A stretch of DNA of 64,000 nucleotides from the NCBI RefSeq assembly GCF_042658365.1, contig NZ_JBHSQC010000015.1. One strand, written 5' to 3'. Shown here piece after piece: positions 58,947 through 64,000 of the stretch. Each line of letters begins with the position of its first letter. The stretch's first letter is position 1. This DNA comes from Carnobacterium_A antarcticum. GTDB taxonomy: Bacteria > Bacillota > Bacilli > Lactobacillales > Carnobacteriaceae. The notes beneath the pieces were generated by a model. It saw nothing but the letters and a program-made list of their open reading frames with translations, had not been told where the DNA came from and did no database searches. The translations under genes and the position numbers were made by a program.

Positions 58947-60759
58947 AAAAGAACAAGTGCTTTTAGAAGACGTAGACACAGAAAAACCAAAAGATATAAA
59001 AAAATCGATTCGTTATTTTTTCGAACTGCTGATGCTCCAAAAAAAGAAAACCATCCCTGCTGTTATTTCGAACGTTATCGGTACATTAGCGTACGTCATG
59101 ATTCCTTTAATTACAGCCCGAGCTATTGACGGTCTAATCGAAGCTATCAAAACGCCGGACACTTCAATGTTGGAAAGCATTAGAGAGGCTATCACTGGTC
59201 CTCTCCTACTGTTGCTGTTGCTTTCTGGTATCATTTTTATTTGCAATTACTTTCAGGAATATTTAATAGCTTCTGTCAGTGAAGAGGTCAGTCTAACCTT
59301 ACGTAAGAAAATAACCGATAAACTGAATAAACTGCCATTGAATTTTTACGATCAAACACAAGTGGGCGATTTGTTGAGTCGAACGACAGCAGATGCAGAT
59401 AAAGTATCAACCTTTATTGTCATGAGTTTTAATCAATTTGTTAGTTCAATCATCATTGTCATTGTTGGGTTAAGCCTAATGATTTATGTTAGCGGTCGAT
59501 TAGCCTTGATCATTATTATCATGATTCTAATCAACATTATTGTCACAAAAGTCATTTCTAAAAAGAATCAAACTTTATTTGGCGACAATATGTATACCTT
59601 AGGGAAATTGAGTGGTGCTACTGAAGAATACTATTCTGGAAATACCATTATCAAAGCTTTTAATAAGCAAGAAGACGTTATTCAAAAAGCAGATCAATTA
59701 ATTGACGAACAATATACCGCTCATAAAAAGGCTCAATTTGTTAATTTCGCGATCTACCCTATCATGAGAACCATTACCCAACTAGCTTATATTAGCACTG
59801 CATTATTGGGTGCTGTTTTAGCGATCCAAGGAACAATGACGATAGGACTGCTTCAAGCTTTTCTGCAATACGTCAACCAAATCTCAGATCCGATTACAGA
59901 AGCTTCTTATGTCGTAAATATGCTTCAAGGTTGTTTAGCAGCTATTGAACGTATTTATGAAGTTTTAGATGAAGAAAACGAAGTTTCTGATATCGCAAAC
60001 GCTAATGTGATTGATAATCCTCTTGGTCAAATCGAATTTTCTCATGTTAGTTTTGGCTACAATAAAAATCAGCTGATTATGAAAGACGTAAGTTTTATTG
60101 CAGAGCCCAAAAAGACGATCGCTATCGTCGGTCCAACAGGTGCTGGAAAAACAACTCTCGTAAATTTGCTGATGCGTTTTTATGAAATTAATAGTGGTGC
60201 TGTTTTATTTGATGGGATTGATATTAAAACACTCACAAGACATGATCTAAGAAAACAGTTTGGTATGGTGTTGCAAGATACTTGGCTGTTTGAAGGAACC
60301 ATTGCTGAAAATATCAGCTACGGAAAGAAAGATGCAACTAGAGAAGAAATTATAGACGCCGCAAAAAAAGCCCAGTGTGATTCGTTTATCAAAACATTGC
60401 CAGAAGGTTATGACACCATTATTTCGAGTGAAAATAATATGATCTCGCAAGGACAACAACAATTGTTAACGATCGCTAGAACCATTTTATCTGCCCCTAA
60501 AGTAATGATTTTAGATGAAGCGACTTCAAGTATCGATACTAAAACAGAAATTAAAATTCAACAAGCGATCGATCATTTGATGATGGACAGAACAAGCTTT
60601 GTGATTGCTCATCGTCTGTCGACTATTAAAAATGCAGATTTAATTTTAGTCATGGACAAAGGAAATATTATTGAAACGGGCAGCCATAACGAATTGTTAG
60701 AACAAGACGGCTTTTATGCTGACCTTTATCAAAGCCAATTCCAAACACCAACAGCTTAA
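58939..60759 (+). CDS. Heterodimeric multidrug ABC exporter, subunit 2
   Basis: 606 residues. The ABC export domain starts at about residue 25; the ATPase has Walker A GPTGAGKTT, a degenerate signature ISQGQQQ in place of LSGGQ, and a complete Walker B MILDEATSSID with Glu. Together with subunit 1 this gives one normal and one degenerate ATP site. It overlaps subunit 1 by eight bases. The N-terminal 24 residues are charged (KKEQVLLEDVDTEKPK). Confidence 0.92.
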   Translation: MSKKEQVLLEDVDTEKPKDIKKSIRYFFELLMLQKKKTIPAVISNVIGTLAYVMIPLITARAIDGLIEAIKTPDTSMLESIREAITGPLLLLLLLSGIIFICNYFQEYLIASVSEEVSLTLRKKITDKLNKLPLNFYDQTQVGDLLSRTTADADKVSTFIVMSFNQFVSSIIIVIVGLSLMIYVSGRLALIIIIMILINIIVTKVISKKNQTLFGDNMYTLGKLSGATEEYYSGNTIIKAFNKQEDVIQKADQLIDEQYTAHKKAQFVNFAIYPIMRTITQLAYISTALLGAVLAIQGTMTIGLLQAFLQYVNQISDPITEASYVVNMLQGCLAAIERIYEVLDEENEVSDIANANVIDNPLGQIEFSHVSFGYNKNQLIMKDVSFIAEPKKTIAIVGPTGAGKTTLVNLLMRFYEINSGAVLFDGIDIKTLTRHDLRKQFGMVLQDTWLFEGTIAENISYGKKDATREEIIDAAKKAQCDSFIKTLPEGYDTIISSENNMISQGQQQLLTIARTILSAPKVMILDEATSSIDTKTEIKIQQAIDHLMMDRTSFVIAHRLSTIKNADLILVMDKGNIIETGSHNELLEQDGFYADLYQSQFQTPTA

Positions 60760-60791
60760 TAGTATAAAATGAGCCTGAGATAAACTCAGCT

Positions 60792-60837
60792 AAAAAGCAT
60801 CCAGATAAGTCATACTGACTTCTTTGGATGCTTTTTA
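60792..60837 (+). terminator. Terminator after the exporter operon
   Basis: AAAAAGCATCCAGA-TAAGTCA and TGACTTC-TTTGGATGCTTTTT pair around TAC. Confidence 0.85.
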
Positions 60838-61039
60838 TAATTCAAAGAGAACTCGCATTTTCTTTCTTTGCTATAACCTGCTTTATTGCCATTAAAAGGG
60901 TTCGTTTCTTACTCACATAAAGTTGGCTTAACCTTATAATAATAAACATAATTTAATCGACTATTTTTGACAAAAATATCCCCTCGTGAGATGCTATATT
61001 CGTAGTAAAACCAAAAAATGAAAAGAACGGAGGATTTTT

Positions 61040-61438
61040 ATGACAACCATGGTTTTTGTCAATTTTCCTGTCTCTGATCTCAAACGTTCAACTGCATTTT
61101 ATGAAAAATTAGGATTTACTCAAAATAAAGAATTTTCAACAGACGAAGCTGTCTCAATGGTTTGGGATGATCACTTTTGGATTATGCTGCTTAACCACGA
61201 ATTTTACAGCCGTTTTATTAAAGACAAAACAATTGCAGATACTCAAACAACCAGCAGTTCTCTTATTGCATTCAGTATGGAAAGTGCTGATGCAGTTAAA
61301 AAATTTGCGGAAACAGCCAAAGTCAATGGCGGTGGTTTTTACAAAGTAGATATGGGGATACCCGAGGATCAAATGTTCGGACTTGAAGTGGAAGATCCAG
61401 ACGGAAACATTTTAGAACCCAATTGGATGGCGATGTAA
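61040..61438 (+). CDS. VOC-family (glyoxalase/bleomycin-resistance) protein
   Basis: 132 residues of the VOC fold: MVFVNFPVSDLKRSTAFYEKLGFTQ opens the first module and GLEVEDPDGNILEPNW closes the second, with the metal-binding Glu. SMVWDDHFWIMLLNHEF is typical of the YaeR-like/PhnB-unrelated group of unknown substrate. May bind a small molecule or metal. ACGGAGG lies before the ATG. Own terminator at 61452-61485. Confidence 0.88.
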   Translation: MTTMVFVNFPVSDLKRSTAFYEKLGFTQNKEFSTDEAVSMVWDDHFWIMLLNHEFYSRFIKDKTIADTQTTSSSLIAFSMESADAVKKFAETAKVNGGGFYKVDMGIPEDQMFGLEVEDPDGNILEPNWMAM

Positions 61439-61451
61439 ATATATAGTTTTC

Positions 61452-61485
61452 AACCCGTTAGAGTAAATCTCTGACGGGTTTTTGA
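61452..61485 (+). terminator. Terminator after the VOC gene
   Basis: AACCCGTTAGAG and CTCTGACGGGTT pair around TAAAT, followed by TTTTG. Confidence 0.82.
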
Positions 61486-61815
61486 AGTAAATAATTGCGT
61501 TCTTAACTGCAAAATTCCTCTTATATAAACACTCCTTCATCTCTTTCTATTGGTTGTTTTAAAGAAACCGAATCATCACGTGAGCATACATAACTTCTCC
61601 TACAACGAGAACGATACTAATTGGTAAATATTCTTGTTCTACATGAATATTTTTATGAATGTCTTTATCATTTCCAGATGAAGTAAAACAAGAAATAATA
61701 GACCTTTTTCCTTTTAATACATACACTCGTTGTTTGCTTAAAGGCAACAAATAATTTAAAAAAAGTAAAAAAACACCTAAAGCAGCAGCTAAATTCCGCC
61801 TTAGATGTCTACTAC

Positions 61816-61853
61816 AAACACTGTATCAAACTGATTTGACACAGTGTTTCTTT
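61816..61853 (-). terminator. Hairpin downstream of sufB
   Basis: AAACACTGTGTCAA and TTGATACAGTGTTT (minus strand) form a near-perfect stem, then GTAGTAG rather than a T run. It is 10 bases after the sufB stop, probably an incomplete terminator. Confidence 0.65.
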
Positions 61854-61860
61854 ATGTTTA

Positions 61861-63255
61861 TTACCCCACTGACCCTTCCATCTCATAAGCAATCAACCGA
61901 TTCAATTCCACCGCATATTCCATCGGCAGTTCTTTGGAGAAGGGTTCGACGAAGCCCATGATGATCATTTCAGTGGCTGCTTCTTCGGTCAAACCGCGGC
62001 TCATCAGGTAGTACAGTTGTTCTTCGGAAATTTTGGATACTTTAGCTTCGTGTTCCAGCGACACATTGCCGTTATGGATTTCATTGAAAGGAATCGTATC
62101 GGATTTAGACAAATCATCCATAATGATCGTGTCGCATTCGATATGTGAAATCGATCCGCCTGAGTTTTTCCCGAACGTCACTTGTCCACGGTAGTTGACT
62201 TCTCCGCCGTCATGAGCAATTGATTTGGAAACAATTGAGCTGGATGTGTTGGGAGCATTGTGAATCATTTTTGCTCCGGTGTCTTGGTTTTGTCCGGCAC
62301 CGGCCATCGCGATAGACAGCATAGTACCGCGAGCTCCGTTCCCGTTTAAGTAAACGCTCGGGTATTTCATGGTGGTTTTCGCGCCTAAGTTGCCGTCGAT
62401 CCATTCCATCGTACCGCCTGCATCGACTGTGGCTCTTTTAGTCACTAGGTTGTAGACATTGTCAGACCAGTTTTGGATGGTCGTGTAGCGGCAGTAAGCG
62501 TCTTTTTTGACGACGATTTCTACGATCGCGGCATGTAAACTGCTAGACGAAAAGGTTGGTGCCGTACAGCCTTCAACATAATGGACACTGGCTCCTTCAT
62601 CCACTACGATCAATGTCCGTTCAAATTGACCCATACCTTCGTCATTGATGCGGAAATACATTTGCAGTGGCACTTCACAGCGCACGCCTTTGGGTACATA
62701 GATAAACGTCCCACCTGACCAAACAGCCGAGTTCAAAGCTGCTAATTTGTTATCGGTTGGGGGAACAATAGTCGCGAAATGTTCTTTGAATATTTCAGGA
62801 TACTCTTTTAAGGCACTGTCCGTATCTAAAAAGACGATGCCCATTTTTTCGAATTCTTCTTTCATATTGTGGTAAACGACTTCTGATTCGTATTGGGCGC
62901 CAGCACCGGCCAAATACTTGCGCTCTGCTTCAGGAATGCCGATGCGTTCAAAGGTTTCTTTGATTTTATCCGGTACATCTTCCCAGCTGCGTTCCGGTTT
63001 GTTGCTAGATTTTTTATAATACGTAATTTCATCAAAGTCGATCTCCGATAAATCTGCACCCCATTTCGGCATTGGCCGGCTCTCGTAATGGCGGAAAGAT
63101 TTCAATCGGAAATCCAGCATCCATTCCGGTTCGTCTTTACGACCAGATATTTCTCGAATAATGTCTTCTGAAATCCCTTTTCCAGTAGTGTAAACCGATT
63201 CGATATCGTCATGGAAACCAAATTGGTACTCTTCTGTTTCTGGTACTTCGCTCAT
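61861..63255 (-). CDS. sufB: Fe-S cluster assembly scaffold SufB
   Basis: 464 residues. Part of the SufBC2D complex on which iron-sulfur clusters are assembled in the cytoplasm. YQFGFHDDIESVYTTGKG, PERSWEDVPDKIKETFERIGIPEAE, the beta-helix core (GGTFIYVPKGVRCEVPLQMYFR, YRGQVTFGKNSGGS) and the end AYEMEGSVG are all typical. Start: ATG at 63255, nine bases after AGGAG; the TTG at 63261 is less well placed. Last gene of the suf operon, terminating at a hairpin. Confidence 0.97.
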   Translation of the reverse strand: MSEVPETEEYQFGFHDDIESVYTTGKGISEDIIREISGRKDEPEWMLDFRLKSFRHYESRPMPKWGADLSEIDFDEITYYKKSSNKPERSWEDVPDKIKETFERIGIPEAERKYLAGAGAQYESEVVYHNMKEEFEKMGIVFLDTDSALKEYPEIFKEHFATIVPPTDNKLAALNSAVWSGGTFIYVPKGVRCEVPLQMYFRINDEGMGQFERTLIVVDEGASVHYVEGCTAPTFSSSSLHAAIVEIVVKKDAYCRYTTIQNWSDNVYNLVTKRATVDAGGTMEWIDGNLGAKTTMKYPSVYLNGNGARGTMLSIAMAGAGQNQDTGAKMIHNAPNTSSSIVSKSIAHDGGEVNYRGQVTFGKNSGGSISHIECDTIIMDDLSKSDTIPFNEIHNGNVSLEHEAKVSKISEEQLYYLMSRGLTEEAATEMIIMGFVEPFSKELPMEYAVELNRLIAYEMEGSVG

Positions 63256-63281
63256 GTTCAAGAACTCCTTTCGCTCTTCTT

Positions 63282-63731
63282 CTATTTGTTATTTTGTTCT
63301 TGTGCTTCAATCAAGGCTTTTTCCAGCCCTTTCCACGCTAGTGTTGCACAACGGATACGGGCAGGGAATTTTGAAACCCCGCTAAGAATAACAGCGTCTC
63401 CTAATGTTGCCGTGTTCTCGTCTTCTTTGCCTTGGACCAGCAGCGAGAATTGTTCGACTAACGCCAAGGCTTCTTGCGCTGTGCATCCGATCACTGCATC
63501 GGTCATCATACTGGCACTGGCTGTACTGATGGCACAGCCGCTGCCTGAAAAGCGGATATCCTTGATTCGGTCTTCCTCAAGAATCAACTGCAGCTGAATC
63601 ACATCGCCGCACGTCGGGTTGTTCAGTTCGATTTGGTTTGTCGCGCTTTCCAATTGGCCTTGATGGTGAGGATGGCTGGAATGATCGAGGATCACTTGCC
63701 GGTATAATTGATCTAATCTAGATAGTGCCAT
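63282..63731 (-). CDS. sufU: Zinc-dependent sulfurtransferase SufU
   Basis: 149 residues of the IscU-like SufU family, which accepts persulfide sulfur from SufS through a zinc site in Gram-positives. Cys ligands are seen in NPTCGDVI, SGSGCAIS and the last Cys in RIRCATLAWKGLEKAL; the insertion typical of SufU is present. Overlaps the end of sufS by 14 bases, and sufB follows after a 26-base gap. Confidence 0.95.
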   Translation of the reverse strand: MALSRLDQLYRQVILDHSSHPHHQGQLESATNQIELNNPTCGDVIQLQLILEEDRIKDIRFSGSGCAISTASASMMTDAVIGCTAQEALALVEQFSLLVQGKEDENTATLGDAVILSGVSKFPARIRCATLAWKGLEKALIEAQEQNNK

Positions 63732-64000
63732 GATTGAAAAACTCCTTTGCGGCTATCAGTGCTTCAACTAAACAGTCTGCATCTGCTTTCGTATTGTACA
63801 AATAAAAGCTGGCCCGGACCGTTGAAGAAACCTGCAAATACTGCATTAACGGCTGTGCACAATGGTGACCGGCACGAACAGCGACCCCTTGCATATCTAA
63901 TGCCGTTGCCAGATCATGCGGATGAACGCCTTCCAGGTTGAATGTCACGACTCCCGTAAGTTCAGCTGCGTCAATTGGTCCATAAAGTGTTAGACCCGGA
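63718..64000 (-). CDS. sufS: Cysteine desulfurase SufS, C-terminal part (5' end outside window)
   Basis: The frame is open to the window end; the visible 93 residues include GPIDAAELTGVVTFNLEGVHPHD and VRAGHHCAQPLMQYL, where the Cys is the persulfide-carrying active-site residue of SufS. The rest of the gene, and presumably sufC and sufD, lie beyond the window. It converts cysteine to alanine and hands sulfur to SufU, encoded next. Confidence 0.95.
   Translation of the reverse strand, partial: PGLTLYGPIDAAELTGVVTFNLEGVHPHDLATALDMQGVAVRAGHHCAQPLMQYLQVSSTVRASFYLYNTKADADCLVEALIAAKEFFNHGTI

Larger units (their letters stand above)
61439..61860. other. Intergenic region downstream of VOC and sufB
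   Basis: 422 bases without a supported gene. Contains the VOC terminator and the sufB terminator. A 63-codon minus-strand frame (61559-61750) starts with TTG, lacks a ribosome site and resembles nothing recognised. Confidence 0.6.

Noticed and set aside
61559..61750. 63-codon minus-strand frame between VOC and sufB
   Set aside because: TTG start without ribosome site, no recognisable features; intergenic.
1..64000. CRISPR arrays, tRNA genes, prophage or integrase genes
   Set aside because: No regular direct repeats with spacers, no cloverleaf sequences and no phage or integrase genes were recognised by eye.

Overview
The window looks like chromosomal DNA of a low-GC Gram-positive bacterium of the order Lactobacillales, most like Carnobacteriaceae or Enterococcaceae. 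This rests on gene content and style: AT-rich coding, strong AGGAGG ribosome sites, many TTG/GTG starts, a sigma-54 mannose PTS with its DUF956 partner, a SufS-SufU-SufB operon, a yunD-yutD-yutF block and a dedicated Trep_Strep-type ECF transporter. The genus is inference. No CRISPR array, tRNA, prophage or complete insertion sequence was seen. A 10-base run of N at 6974-6983 is an unresolved assembly gap.

Layout. 1-4.0 kb: N-acetylmuramic acid (MurNAc) recycling (mupG partial, murQ, murP, murR). MurP has no EIIA domain, and a free EIIA-Glc protein (crr) lies at 6.3 kb. 4.0-6.0 kb: uppP and a YeiH-type membrane protein. 6.8-7.3 kb: the gap, entered from the right by what look like tandem rRNA-operon promoters on the minus strand. 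7.3-18 kb: housekeeping genes (GNAT, pgi, S1 protein, PatB/MalY enzyme, ROK kinase, cyclophilin, YuiD, ferredoxin-NADP reductase, PgpA-like, Hsp20). 16.5-20.3 kb: DUF1461-yutF-yutD-yunD. 21-24 kb: polar amino-acid ABC transporter. 24-30 kb: hydrolases, class I aldolase, aldo/keto reductase, MORN protein, HMCES/YedK. 30.1-32.8 kb: ECF transporter. 33.2-37.3 kb: ribDEAH operon behind two nearly identical FMN riboswitches in tandem. 37.4-41.1 kb: small unknown genes, two lipoproteins and a 5'-truncated uracil-DNA-glycosylase-like gene. 41.2-44.8 kb: manLMN plus DUF956 with an exact sigma-54 promoter and a 52-nt perfect palindrome upstream. 45-51.5 kb: an accessory stretch with a DUF2798 protein behind a terminator-containing leader, an HKD-nuclease/helicase/DUF3427 protein coupled to a Nudix enzyme, an RDD protein, a DNA-deoxyinosine glycosylase broken by one stop codon, and a GIY-YIG protein. 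51.6-56.1 kb: DUF2207, DsbA-like and propeller-like membrane proteins. 56.2-60.8 kb: a MerR regulator divergent from a heterodimeric multidrug ABC exporter with a textbook 19-bp-spacer operator. 61-64 kb: a VOC protein and the suf iron-sulfur operon, sufS running off the end.

How genes work together. MurP with Crr would import and phosphorylate MurNAc; MupG frees MurNAc-6-P from phosphorylated disaccharide; MurQ converts it to GlcNAc-6-P; MurR senses the intermediate. ManLMN is the likely main glucose/mannose entry, and Pgi, the ROK kinase and the class I aldolase feed the sugars onward. RibD-E-BA-H make riboflavin under double feedback by FMN. The suf genes build iron-sulfur clusters.

The most noteworthy items are the duplicated FMN riboswitch-terminator units with a 25-codon reading frame between them, the repeated GATACACT motif and giant palindrome at the sigma-54 man promoter, the MerR operator at the multidrug exporter, the two decayed DNA-glycosylase genes close to an HKD-helicase/Nudix pair, and the rRNA operon probably hidden in the gap. 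All functional calls come from reading the sequence and remembered family features; no database search was run.
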